Positions 35,196-46,009 of a stretch of DNA of 64,000 nt are shown here, one piece after another (within the stretch, counting starts at the first letter, position 1; every line of letters begins with the position of its first letter). Source of the stretch: Lepeophtheirus salmonis (lineage: Eukaryota > Arthropoda > Copepoda > Siphonostomatoida > Caligidae). The notes under the pieces were generated by a model, which did no database searches, was not told where the DNA came from, and was given only the letters and a program-made list of their open reading frames with translations. The position numbers were made by a program, and so were the translations under genes. The DNA lies in the NCBI RefSeq assembly GCF_016086655.4, contig NC_052138.2:11222001-11286000 (forward strand), read 5' to 3'.

Positions 35196-35679
35196 GGTAT
35201 TAAGTACCATCTTCGAGGTTACTATTTTTTTAATTATCCTTTATGAAATATTATTTACTAATTGATGTAATTGTTTTTTTAGGAAATAGTAAATAACTAT
35301 TTGCAAGTGAAATTAATTATGATACCTATGTTAAATATTCGTGAAATAAGGTTTTCCTGTGTGTATGGCGGTGAAAAAGATTAATAAAGTATGAACATGA
35401 TTATAAGAAACATAATTGAGATTTAATTTTATGCAAATATTCATGTTTATTTGTATAATAAAAGTACTTACATTGTCATCCAGATAAAAAAATATTTGTA
35501 TGGTAGATTTATGCATATAAATTGCAAATTAAAAGTATGTTCGCAATCCAGGATGATGCTTTAAAGTTTCAACAAACCAGGAAACAAAGTTAGGAAATGA
35601 TAGTATTTTATTCTTTTCTTTACTTAATTTAATGAATGGCAACATTTAGTTACATAAATAATTTTAGATTTTTGGACAT

Positions 35680-35795
35680 CGTACTGAACATTGGCTATAT
35701 TTTTCCTAAACCAAGTGCTAGGGCATCTTTGTGGCTACCTAACCTTACGATTCATTACTCAACTTTGGCACTTTTGTAAAATCTTATTTAACACA
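35680..35795. repeat. Dispersed repeat pair member
   Basis: Counterpart of 16350-16465 (see there). Confidence 0.4.
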
Positions 35796-37059
35796 AAATT
35801 GTTGACCAATATGTTTAGGCTCTTGCCTGAATTTGAGGTGTTTATCATTAGACTTTAATAAGTAATTTTTTAAGCTTTTTTGATAACGATTCAAAGCAGA
35901 ATAGAGGAAAATAAAAGAGTTCTCTTGTAAAATAAAAGTACTAACATATATGTTGGGGATCTACATAGTAGTTTAATAGATAGGTTACAACAGGAGATTC
36001 AACAATAAGGACAAAGCTTTAATTCAAACCGAATATACCGAATATATAAAAAGGTGGGAAATATGATAAGTTGCAAAAACTCCCAGAGGGGAAAATGTAC
36101 ATTCAGTAACATATCCATAAATGGATTCCTCATTTGATTGATGTTAACAAAATTATAAACTATTAAATTTTCTATAAGCCTTGAACTGGACATTGTTTTT
36201 AACACCTTGTAGAAGAAATTCAAAACTTCTTCCCGTTCACCAATACAATATTTTTGCAATGATTATTGACATTTATTTTTTGATATTTTAACTATCCATA
36301 ATACACTAGGTGTGTGATTCCATTGCCAGGTATGAGATTACTCCATAAAAAGTTGTTGTGAGTGGCCTCGAGACACAGTCGAAGAAATGCTTTGATCAAA
36401 TACAATACATACAATGTCATGTGATTGATGCCTCCTCCCTGTGTGTCTGTATATAAAAGGGCAATTCTCAAATTTAAAAGAACCTAGAGCTATAAAAATA
36501 TATCATTTTTGACTGCTCCAAGAAATAAGAGTAGCCAAGTAATTAATCGTCAAAAATTAAAACTGAAATAGTTTGTAAAACCTTGATAAAATTCCACGAA
36601 AAAAAGGAAAATTATTATTAATTAAATTTTGTCAAGCGTGGATGGATATGAAATTATGTACTGAATTACTTTGTATACATATTACACCAAATACCTATAT
36701 CTACGTACCTATATATCACGTAATCCCTCATTTTTATTTTGAATCTATCAATTAACAATTGTTTTATGATTTTTACCGCGAATGTAAGCCACAATTTTTA
36801 TACATATTATGACAACGTATTTTTTTATTTCTACTATTCATGTTCTTATAGGAATTAATTCACCGGAATAATAAAATAATTTAACTTAATAATATTATCT
36901 TTGCATTTCCACAAATAAATAAATTATATACTATAAAGTATAAAGATGTATCACGCTCTATATATTTTATATTACTCTACCTTGTTACTACATATGACGT
37001 CATCATCAATTGTTGCTCTCATTATTCATGGAATAAGTAGACTGACCCCAATTATATAT
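35796..37059. other. No recognisable gene
   Basis: The minus frame 35999-36259 (86 codons) is unassigned. TGACGTCA at 36995 stands just ahead of the repeat copy that follows. Confidence 0.45.
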
Positions 37060-37519
37060 AAGAATATAACATATAAATAGATTACACAAGAGAAAGATTT
37101 AAACAAGTGAACCTATTTTTTTGAAGGGCTATACATTAGTTTTGCTCTTTATATTGATTTAACATTTTTTAAACTTTTTCAAAATGCCAGATCATTTTAT
37201 TACATGGGATTTAAAGTGAGTAATCTGGGTTATGAAAAACGGAGAATATGTTATGTTCTCATAAGTTCCCATCCAATGTAAAGGAGAGACACATTGATAA
37301 GACTCTCAAAAAATACCAAGACACCTGTAATGCTGAATTCCTTAAAATATGCTGTACAAGTCTACATCAGATATTATATATAGTTTTTTATATGTGTTAG
37401 CAATTTCTATGAAAAAAATTGGACAAGCGAAACCTCTGCAAATTATTTATAAATTATGAAAGCAATCAATCTTTATCTGATGCTGACACTACTCAGAGAA
37501 TGGAGGTAGACGACTTATA

Positions 37520-37828
37520 TGTTGAGTACAAGCTGCAACTTGTATAAGTAAATTGTACAAGTTTCAATTTCTTTGTCTCTAAGTCCAGTACTTAATTAGA
37601 AAATGGATCATTCTAATGACCAACTGGGTTAATTGATACTATCATTTCATTTTAATGTATTAAAATTACATGGTCATTATGAAATGACACCATTGATCTA
37701 TCGATCATCTGTGGAACATTGAGTTAGTGCATTATCCTAATCCCAAGTACTGTAAATCCTTATATTTAAATTATTAATCTCATTTTTTGGTTGTAAGCTG
37801 TACAATTTATTTATATATGTATACATAT
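37520..37828. mobile_element. Family E foldback element
   Basis: Left part GTACAAGCTGCAACTTGTAT with AAGTAAATTGTACAAG. The right part, complemented, reads AAATTGTACAGCTTACAACC, AAAAAATGAGATTAATAATT and TACAGTACTTGGGATTAGG, matching the forward order at 60379-60480 and 24930-25010. So left and right arms are inverted relatives. Relatives also at 39960-40030. No coding content. Confidence 0.5.
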
Positions 37829-38040
37829 GATATAAATAAAATGTTAATAGTGTCCCTAGCTTCTTCAACAAAGCAAAAATCATTGCTTGGAAAATCCTCT
37901 CTGTATTCAGTAAAAATTACAAAAAAGATTGATCATGTTTGTCAATGTAATAGGTGGAAAAATTTTGTTAAGAGAGATTGCACTACTGATCAAAGAAACA
38001 TATCAAAACTGAATGGTAAATTATGAATATTTTTTTAGTA

Positions 38041-38663
38041 CCGGGTGTATATCAGCAACTAGTTGTACTAGGGTATGTCAATAAAAAAATAACTATTATG
38101 AAGTCTTGGATATCGTAATCATCGAGTTAGCCCCTTTGGCAGTAATGATTACTTCTAGATGGGCACAGAAGGCTTTGCACCCATTGAAGATGAAGTCCTC
38201 AGACAAGCTATCCCGGTGTTGGTTGACAGTGTCCTTGGGGTTGTTGATATTTAGCTGACGTATGGTACAGGCCTTGGAATTAACATACACCCAATGGGTT
38301 GTCATGTGGTGAGTAGGGGGGGCACATTTTCTTTGGCCAGAAAGGCAAGTTGTCCTCCAACCACATCTGGGCCTTTGTGCACCTGTGTGCAGGTGCACCA
38401 TCCTGCTGGAACACCACGTTCATATTCGAGTTCATTTGGAGATCCTCAACTGTTTGACAATCTCCGTTGATTTCTTGCCAGTGTCCAAAAGTGCGGGACC
38501 GAAATTTTTTGGGCATGTGCAGATAGCATTTTCTTGGCTTCTAAGACACTAAGGAAGATATAGTTGTTTTTTTAGTGTTTGACTTGAACAATTTTACTGC
38601 ATTCACAAAAAATTTGATTTATGTAGCAAAAACGAAGTGTAAAGATTTTTCCGTCGCACCCGA
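38041..38663 (-). mobile_element. Tc1-like transposon relic with TA flanks
   Basis: Ends CCGGGTGTATATCAG (38041) and, read inward from 38663, TCGGGTGCGACGGAAAA share (C/T)CGGGTG. TA lies at 38039-38040 and 38664-38665. The uninterrupted repeat at 6150-6180 reads through this site. The 623 bp element holds only the C-terminal half of a transposase on the minus strand. Confidence 0.72.
38096..38516 (-). pseudogene. Tc1-like transposase C-terminal relic
   Basis: On the minus strand MNVVFQQDGAPAHRCTKAQ (second catalytic Asp in QQDGAPAH retained), WLEDNLPFWPKKMCPPYSP and HDNPLG, the counterpart of SPDLNPLD. The acidic residue expected after NPL is glycine. One frameshift near 38280-38300 then joins VNSKACTIRQLNINNPK and the tail DSLSEDFIFNGCKAFCAHLE, VIITAKGA. 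The first catalytic Asp and DNA-binding domain are absent. The same tail type appears at 62649-62846. Confidence 0.85.
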
Positions 38664-38869
38664 TATATTAAAGATAAGTCTAACATTATTTATGTAATAA
38701 AATCTTTTATTTATGTTTTTTCCCAGTTTTTTTAGTGATTTGTATTTGTTATAAATCATTCTTCACCTTAAAGTTATCCAAATTTATAAAATAAAATAAA
38801 TATGTTTTATCCCTTAATTATGTATCTCATCACTATAAATCTACGAGTCACTTCAATACCATGTTGTAT

Positions 38870-38940
38870 CTCGCAAGCAGAAACGGCTCAAAATAAGTTG
38901 GTAGTTACGCAATTATTCCCAACTATATGTTTTTCAATTT
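38870..38940 (-). repeat. AGTTGGGAAGAATTGG-type repeat, inverted
   Basis: Complement of TTGTATCTCGCAAGCAG...TAAGTTGGTAGTTACGCAATTATTCCCAAC matches 53270-53360, which has the same order ending in GGTTGCGAGATAAAAT. Confidence 0.5.
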
Positions 38941-39253
38941 TTTTCTTTCCCTTTTGACAGTTGAGGTTGTAAGTGGATAAAAAAACTTGACGTAAGAACT
39001 TGAACAATATTTATCAATTTTTTATTTTGTTTATCTTTTTACAAAATACTTATAGAATTATATTTGTTACTTTGCAAGGTTTTTAGTGTTTTTTGTAATT
39101 TTATATAGCAAACATGTATTGGAATTATTCGCAACTCACTGATTTGTCCTTTTCACTACATAGAATCTATTTACTCCTCTCTATTATGAAAATTTAGAAA
39201 GGTTAAAAGTAATTTCTTTACCATTTTCTTATGAGTAATGTTGTTGTAGAACA

Positions 39254-39433
39254 CATAATTAGCTGTTGATTCCTAAAAAAAATGCATTGGATACATTGTA
39301 AATTATCTTCCTCGAGCCCCCACTCTGAGACAATCCCGCGGAGGAGCACTGCGATCTTAACCCTCTTCTGGTACTCTGTGCTAATGGCAGCAACTAGGAC
39401 AATATTTTGGTTAGCAATCGACAGCTAATTATG
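39254..39433 (-). mobile_element. Tc1-type MITE with 23 bp terminal repeats
   Basis: The left CATAATTAGCTGTTGATTCC (39254-39273) and the right arm complement CATAATTAGCTGTCGATTGC extend to 23 bp with two mismatches. TA is contained near both ends. The interior is GC-richer than its surroundings, and on the minus strand it reads ISTEYQKRVKIAVLLRG then VSEWGLEEDN. This is compatible with the start of a Tc1-like transposase placed just inside its terminal repeat. That coding reading is tentative; the terminal repeats are direct observation. Confidence 0.6.
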
Positions 39434-40796
39434 AGTTCGACAACATTACTCTTTGGAACATTGTAAAAAAAAATTACTCTTTACCTCTTCAAATTTGCAT
39501 AAAGAGATGAGTAAATAATTAACAGTTGGCCCGTTATATAATATATATATATCCTTTAGGACTATACTTTTAAAAGGCGTTTCATTTTGCAGGAGAACCG
39601 CTGCCTTTTTAAAACGAAATTATGACAAATTTTCCTCCCATAAATCAAAATTCCCAATGATGTCTCATTTTATCAGCCTGACTTGATGTCATTTAGCACT
39701 TTGCTGACTAAAAGTTTGAAATGCATATATTATGTTTACCATGTTCCTTACTATATAATATAATATTTGGACCTTTTGTTATTTTTTAATTGATTAATGG
39801 CCCGTGATGACAAATGAATAGCAGATGTTGTTACTATGGATATCAAAATTCATTCTCATTATCACATTTGGCAAAGTCAACTCATAGCAAAAAAAAAAAA
39901 ATATATCTTCCGTGTTCCTTTTGCTTTTAACTTATTATTTATTTTGGTTGTATTGACAGCTTGAGTACAAGTTGTAACTAGTATAGACAAATTGTAGGTA
40001 CAAGCTCTTACACAAAATATGGGGGAAATAATTTTAAATTCTGAATATGAATATATATTACCAATTATAATGGTACAATGTACCTAAATAGCATCTTGAC
40101 ATTCGTAAATTTTGTTGATGAGTATTAGATTGAGTGATTTTGATCCTGCTTGTCTTTTGGTGTAGCCATATATGATAGATATTGACAATTATTCAATCTA
40201 TTTGTTTTATGTTATTGTCTTGTTGAATACTGTATAAATGACAGTCATGTATAGAGTTTATATATCAAGTTCGACTATTGTTTGTACCTACAATATGCAT
40301 ACATACTTTCATGAGCTGTCATAAGTATATAGGATTGTTCTCTTTAAATCAAGAAGATGATCATTTTTTCAACTAATGAGTGAATAATCACTTTTAAGCT
40401 TTTGTTATTATTTTTCTTATTTTAAAGTTGCCTTAATCTATCTTCATTGTCAGAAAAAAAGGGGGATTATCTCAGTTGCATTTAATTATTACTCCTTGTT
40501 ACGTAGATACAATACTTATGAGTATTGGGGATCTTTTAATAGCTTCAGAATTCATTAATTATCTCTTCTTAATTACAGATTAAAATCTATTGTTTTTTCA
40601 AGGATACAATGTTCTTTATAGTTGAGGTCTTCAATAGGGTTTATAGATAAATAAACAACAAAGAATACTAAATCAAGATAAGCTGCTCTTCTTAAAAAAC
40701 ATTCTTCAAAATATCAGACTTAACTCGTTAATTTTTTTTTTTTTTTTTTTTTTTTACATACTATTCAACTTTATACAAGGTAATATTTTATTTTCC
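39434..40796. other. No gene; simple repeats
   Basis: 39960-40030 holds a family E scrap (GAGTACAAGTTGTAACTAGT). T-run of 24 at 40732-40755. Nothing else supportable. Confidence 0.45.
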
Positions 40797-41014
40797 CTCA
40801 TTGAATGAATTTGAATAAAAACTAACGCGGAAGAACTTTACTGCACGTAAAGTGCTGTGTGCCTTTCTTCATTACTCCATTATTAGTATTGCCTCTTGTT
40901 AAAAGATGTAATAATTAATTAAGAATAAATAGGGCTACTATGTAAAGCTGTTTTCAAGTAAGAAACGAATAGGTACCTAAGCTGTACCTAAATAGGTACA
41001 GCTTTAAAAATTAT

Positions 41015-41413
41015 CAGGGACGTCCGAAAAATTATATTGGGGGGTGCTTGGGTTTGGATTTTTTTTGTAAAAAAAAATCCAAAAAATTAAAATTTTCTTG
41101 CAAAAAATTGAAAAAATAAATCTTTGAAAAAAATTTCAAATATGAAATTAAAAAAAAAAAAAAATTGAAAAAATCCACAGATGAACTGAAAAAAATTAAA
41201 TTTTTTGAAAAAAAAATCAAATAATAAATTTTTGAGATATAAATTTTAAAAAATTCATAGCTATTCACAAAAACTTAAATTTTTCGGAAACCTGAAAAAT
41301 TAAATTAAATTTCAAATTTTTTGAAAAAAATTAAAATATTTAATTTTATGGAAAAAATTTCAAATATACAATTTTTTAGTAAACTTTATTTTTGTGGGGG
41401 AGAGGCACCCCAG
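41015..41413. mobile_element. Family A element, copy 7, exact ATTAT target duplication
   Basis: Starts CAGGGACGTCCGAAAAATTA and ends in GGGGGAGAGGCACCCCAG. Flanked by ATTAT at 41010-41014 and 41414-41418. The homologous empty site at 57528-57540 has a single AATTATAAAG. Cap GGGGGGTGCTTGGG; core of A/T runs with CCACAGATGAACTG and CATAGCTATTCACA. The minus frame 41032-41268 is core sequence. Confidence 0.88.
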
Positions 41414-41461
41414 ATTATACATTATTGCTGAAGTTATGAACATATGTGACCCGTCAATACA

Positions 41462-41618
41462 AAAAATTTAGTAATTTTTACTTTTTACTAGAAGATTAAA
41501 TTTATTGAAATTTTTTCAATAAATTAAATATTTCAATTTTTTTTTTTCAAAAAATTTATTCGATATTTAGTATAATTTTTCAAGTTTTTTTACCAAAAAA
41601 TTTAATTTCCAAAACAAA
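41462..41618. repeat. A/T-core insertion without family A ends
   Basis: About 157 bp present here and absent from the paired repeat at 57590. It begins TTTAGTAATTTTTACTTTTTACTAG, like the interior of copy 4 at 20970-21000 (AAGTAATTTTAGCTTTTTAC). It looks like an internal piece of family A inserted without its GGGG/CCCC termini. Confidence 0.55.
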
Positions 41619-41785
41619 AACAAGCAAGAAGGATTTTTCACAATGTGTTGTATTCCTCAACAAATAACTATCTTACATTATTTTGATGAAATTTTTGGAA
41701 ACACAGTTCGTAAATTGCACTTAAAGTAACAAAAATTATTAATCATTAGAATGGAATAATTAGAAATGAATATATTTTATCAGTG

Positions 41786-41975
41786 CTGTGTCGGATGCAG
41801 GGTAGAGTTTGGGTGTATTTCCTATATCTCACAACTAATTGAATGAAACTTAATGACAGCTAAGCTCTTCTTCCCCACAAATATTCTTCAAACAGTTATA
41901 GTTACCATTCTAATTTTGTTGTTTTTTTACATACCCAAAATGCCTACTATTTACAATCCTACTATTGCACACCTA
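41786..41975. mobile_element. Family B right-arm fragment
   Basis: ATCTCACAACTAATTG, TTAATGACAGCTAAGCT, CCCCACAAATATTCTTCAAA and ATGCCTACTATTTACAATCC follow 57119-57270 in order. Left arm absent. Confidence 0.6.
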
Positions 41976-42184
41976 TAGGTAGAAAATCCCCAACTTCGAA
42001 TGATACTCTTAATCATTTTATGCGATTCACTGTAAGCATATTTTATCTCATTTCACCATCAAAATGGATTTAAAGGCCGTGTCATTGACGACCTTGAGAC
42101 ATCAACTAGGGTCATACGTGCGAAATTAATAATAGTACTATTATTTATGATCATTGCTGTCCGTGAGGGTACTTTAACATATTA

Positions 42185-42212
42185 TGACCTCTAAGAGGTC
42201 ATGTCAAGGTCA
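42185..42212. promoter_or_regulatory. Cluster of three AGGTCA nuclear-receptor half-sites
   Basis: TGACCT (42185-42190), five bases, AGGTCA (42196-42201), five bases, AGGTCA (42207-42212): one everted pair and one direct pair, each with a 5 base spacer. The last site is TCAAGGTCA, the extended form bound by FTZ-F1/ERR-type receptors in animals. Whether it is used is unknown; no gene is visible nearby. Confidence 0.3.
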
Positions 42213-42659
42213 TATTTTCCTATTATTATTTGTTTTTCAACTATATGTGTTCTTACATACTATTTACATATTATGTAGTTAGATAAATATATGGAACTCC
42301 TTTATTTTATATTTACTTAAATAGAAGGGCATAAACTCCTATGCCCACATAGGTTGGTAAGTCAATGCCTTTTTTTAGTGTTGTGTTGATTAATTTGGAA
42401 AGGATTGGGAAAAAGTGAATGATAAAGCAGCTATTTACTCACTGGCAATGTGAAAATATTTACTGGATACATTGTACAATGTATATAAAAGAGTTTTCAC
42501 TGACGTAATAAATTGCGTCATAATTGAAAAAAGATGCCATTTTAGAAGCTCATAATTATTGATATTTTTATTACATAAAATGAATACATTCATTTCTTAA
42601 TGAAACTTCATGAAAATTCCATATGAAATGTCTAAATTTGTACAACTTTTTTTGATCGA

Positions 42660-42790
42660 TTAGGGACAAAAAAAATAAGATGGGCTGTGTCAGTCCTTAT
42701 TTATTAGGTCCAGTCTAGTCTTGGGACCAGTCCTTAATACCGTTAGTCCTTCTAGTCGAACTAGAACTGCTTAAAAAAAGAAGAATTTAA
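42660..42790. mobile_element. CGGTC-type hAT scrap
   Basis: Dyads GGTCCAGTCTAGTC and GGGACCAGTCC resemble the interiors at 10541-10913 and 15638-16111. No ends. A shorter relative lies at 52790-52850 (TTTAGTCTAGTCCTAC, CTTAAAAAAAGAAG). Confidence 0.4.
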
Positions 42791-42849
42791 GTTGATTAAC
42801 GTCATCAAGAACCGAACTTATGGCTTTCAGAAAAAGGCCATAAAGTATT

Positions 42850-43174
42850 TTCTACAAAAAATTTGATATATCAATTTTTTTCCCAAAAAATTAAAAATTT
42901 TTTGTCAACGCTTTGTTTTTTGAAATTTTTAACAAATAACGTAATTTTTTGAGAATTTTTGACTTTTTTTTCCCCAAATAGTTTAATTTTTGAAAATAAC
43001 TATGAATGAACTATTTTATTGGAAAAAACTTTAATATTTGAATTTTTTTTTTAAATAAAAAAAAGAGGAAAATAATTTTTTAAATTTTTTTACGAAAAGC
43101 TTTTATTTTTTATTAAAAAAAAAAATCAGAACCCCATTCCCCCTCCCCATAGTATAATCTAGTGGACGCCCCAG
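42850..43174. mobile_element. Family A element, copy 8, left end lost
   Basis: Right end TAATCTAGTGGACGCCCCAG, after a C-rich cap CCCCATTCCCCCTCCCC. Core of T-runs with TAACTATGAATGAA-type units. No GGGG cap on the left. Confidence 0.65.
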
Positions 43175-43449
43175 GCTAGTCTTACAAATATTTATGATAC
43201 CTAAGCTACTATTTTCCAAAAATTCGTAAAATGGACAGTTTTACCATGTTGATTTTCAGTTTCTTTCATTTTACATACCAGTAGAGTCATATTTTCTATG
43301 ACTCTACTAATACTTGATTCTTAAAATAAATAAAAAGGAAAATATTAACTATTTTAGTATTAAAAATCAGGCTTGACTTTAATATTAAAGGAATTATTAT
43401 GGAGTTTGAAGCAAATATTTTAGGACTATACCTTATAATGAGTTAATAA

Positions 43450-43880
43450 TAATAAGTGATGGGACGATAAATCAGAATCGGAGTATTGGGTGTTTTTTCT
43501 GAAATCGACATTGGCATGGGGAAAAATTTAATTGTTTGAGAATAGTCAATGGTTTTTATTTTTTTGTAAAAAGTTGTTGATTTTTGGAATATTTTTGAAT
43601 ATCAAATTGTATATAGAAATTTTTTTCAATCATTTTAATATTATGTAAAATTGATCTTGTAATTTTTTTTGAAAAAAATTTATATTGGCAATTTTATTTT
43701 TCCAAAAAAAGAAGTTAATTTTTTTATTTTTTTTCAAAAAATAAAAATATATATGAGAGCCAAAAAATGTATTTTTTAACTATTATTTAAAATATTAAAG
43801 TATCGGTATTGTGAATTTTTACTGTAATTGCATCGGAATTGGCATCGGGATTTTTTTGGAATAGTTTCATCATTTCTTTC
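43450..43880. mobile_element. ATCGG-type hAT-like remnant
   Basis: TGATGGGACGATAAATCAG with AATCGG on the left, and GCATCGGAATTGGCATCGGG on the right, around an A/T core. Similar to 14036-15234. Ends uncertain. Confidence 0.35.
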
Positions 43881-44035
43881 ATAAATATAACTTTAAAAAA
43901 ACCCACTTATAAATCATTATTTATGTACTGGCTACGAAATTCATATTAGTTCATACTAGGGTTGCTATTGTGAATCATAAATCATTCTTTTTCAAAAGAA
44001 GGGAGGGTAATTTCCCCCCTAATGAGGGTACCTTG

Positions 44036-44098
44036 GTCAATCCCTTCCCCCTATCCATAATTATCCCTTCTCCCTATCCATAATTATCCCTTCCTTTC
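44036..44098. repeat. Short tandem repeat, ~23 bp unit
   Basis: About two and a half units of CTATCCATAATTATCCCTTC, C/T-rich at the joins. Confidence 0.7.
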
Positions 44099-45865
44099 TC
44101 CTATATTACTATTATTATAAGAAGGTACTATAAGATATAGCGTGTCTCTTTACTTTTATAAATACCACAATTCATTTTAACAAACAATAATTTCAATTAA
44201 TTTGAAACATGAGTTCATCCAACTTGTCTTACTGTTTTTTATTTTTTTGAAAAAAAAAAAAATCCCATTACTTAAAAGAGGTATGTCTCTAAACTTAATG
44301 ACCGGATCTCTTTATTACATACACACACCGAACGGAACCATGTACATTTTAAAATCTTGGAATGAGTGAAGCAACTTCCGTAATATATTTTTCCTCCTTA
44401 ATTTACTAAATTATAAGTTATAAACGTGACTTTTGATATCCGTCATATTTTATTGAGTATGGATGATGTAATACTGTAAAGTCTATTTACTTTCTGCTTG
44501 CTCCATTTATTATCCTTTTACCTGATACCTTTCCCTAAAGACAACTCATTTATATTTATTCATTAATAGTCGATTAGTCTCATGATCCTAAGATTGATGA
44601 CGAAATGATGTATCTATTTTTCGAAATGGAACATATTGTTCCATTTCATTTGTGGGTGAGATCTGACCTGTGGAAGTGCAAGGATAATATTGCATGGAAA
44701 TAAAACTATATATTCCCCCTTCTTTTTTTTTTTTTGACCAACAGAGGGCTAAAATACGGGAGGAGGTACCTGCATAACACAGTTTCAAACAGTGCGGATT
44801 TCGAATTATTCTGACTCACTCTATAGTGTTGTATATTCTACTAATATTGCGTTTTAAAAAAAAAATATAAATATTAAGTTAAAAAATAATTTTTGTAGTT
44901 GTTGTTGAATTTGTTCTCAATAGGCCTATATATTCATATAATAGAACTGTATAATGTGAATGGGACCTAGTGTCCCGGAAGTATTTGATTAGATAATTTA
45001 TTCACTTAAAATACACATTATAAATTTAAATTAAAAGTAATGCTTAAATCATCCAACAATACGTCTACTAATATTGGATGGTGTATTGGAGCACAATTTA
45101 AAAAAAAACTATAAGGAAATAAAAAGAAAGTTCAATGCACAAATTTCAACACTCTACTTCTTGATGTATATATTCAAGCAGTTCCATATTCTCATTAAAA
45201 GTTATTTATTTCTTTTCCATCCCTTGAGGTAGTTCCTTTTTGTTGACTGTATTTTTAACATCGAGGCTTCTAATTCGAATTGTTCTGGGTGACTTAACGC
45301 CGTTGAAACAGGCCAATCACCCTTTGCGATTCTGCAGTTTCATTTCTTATATAATATCTCCTCTACTCTGTTAATTAATTGCCGCACGGACGGACATAAG
45401 AAGAAGAGGTGTTCTGAATTTTTGATTGCCTAGGGACAGAAAGTGGAGAATTTATTCCCCACTCCTGATTTATTAGTTAGACTAAAAACTTTTGGTTATT
45501 ACTTATTATACAAACTTGCAATTAAAAACGTTGCTGAAATAAATATTGCTTAAGTACCAATGATTTAAATTTTACAGTGTTGAAATGACCGGATAAAAAA
45601 TCAAATAAATGCCAGATCAATATTAAATTTTACAAGATTCTTATCTAATATAGATTTTTTGAAATAATTTATGATGAATAAAATGTTTTTCTTGTTCTAA
45701 ACATTCTAAAAAGGAAACTTTAAAAAATAATTTCTTGTACTTTACGGCTTTTAGTGCTAAAAATGCCCCGTACAAAGCGAATTTCATATATCACGGATTT
45801 TTCTTGTTCCCAAAAGCCGCCAATAGTTGGTTAATGAATGTCTTAATCGATCATATGAGTATTCC
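44099..45865. other. No recognisable feature
   Basis: A GC-richer patch at 45285-45400 is unassigned. The minus frame 44588-44788 spans a homopolymer run and is not gene-like. Confidence 0.45.
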
Positions 45866-45869
45866 ATGG

Positions 45870-46009
45870 TTTAGGTCAAGGATGTAGTCAACTAGTAGAC
45901 CGTCGGCTGCATTGCGGTCCACCTAATATATAGGTGCGCTTTGTAATTCTTAAAAGAATTATAATGGTTTCTGACCCCTCTAGGATATCCAGACTGAACC
46001 ACAACACTA
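45870..46009 (-). mobile_element. CGGTC-type hAT end
   Basis: From 46009 on the minus strand it reads TAGTGTTGTGGTTCAGTC then GGATATCCTAGAGGGGTCAG, very close to the left end of 15638-16111 (TAGTGTTGGGATTCGGTC, AGATATCCTAAACCGGTCTG). The GC-rich GACCGTCGGCTGCATTGCGG (45899) lies inside. Opposite end not found. Confidence 0.58.

Larger units (their letters stand above)
37060..38830. repeat. Long dispersed repeat, copy 2, carrying two insertions
   Basis: Collinear with 5505-6440 but nearly twice as long, because a family E foldback (37520-37828) and a Tc1-like element (38041-38663) were inserted. With these removed the matches (ACTACTCAGAGAATGGAGGT, CAACAAAGCAAAAATC, AACATATCAAAACTGAAT, AGATAAGTCTAACATTATTT, TGTTATAAATCATTC) fall at comparable spacing. 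Confidence 0.65.
40797..41785. repeat. Dispersed repeat, interrupted copy (pair with 57298-57740)
   Basis: CTCATTGAATGAATTTGAA, GGAAGAACTTTACT, ACTCCATTATTAGTATT and TAAAGCTGTTTTCAAGT are shared with 57298-57480. The match resumes after two insertions with ACATATGTGACC, GTGTTGTATTCCT and AAATTGCACTTAAAGTA. Insertion one is 41015-41413; insertion two is about 41462-41618. Confidence 0.8.
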
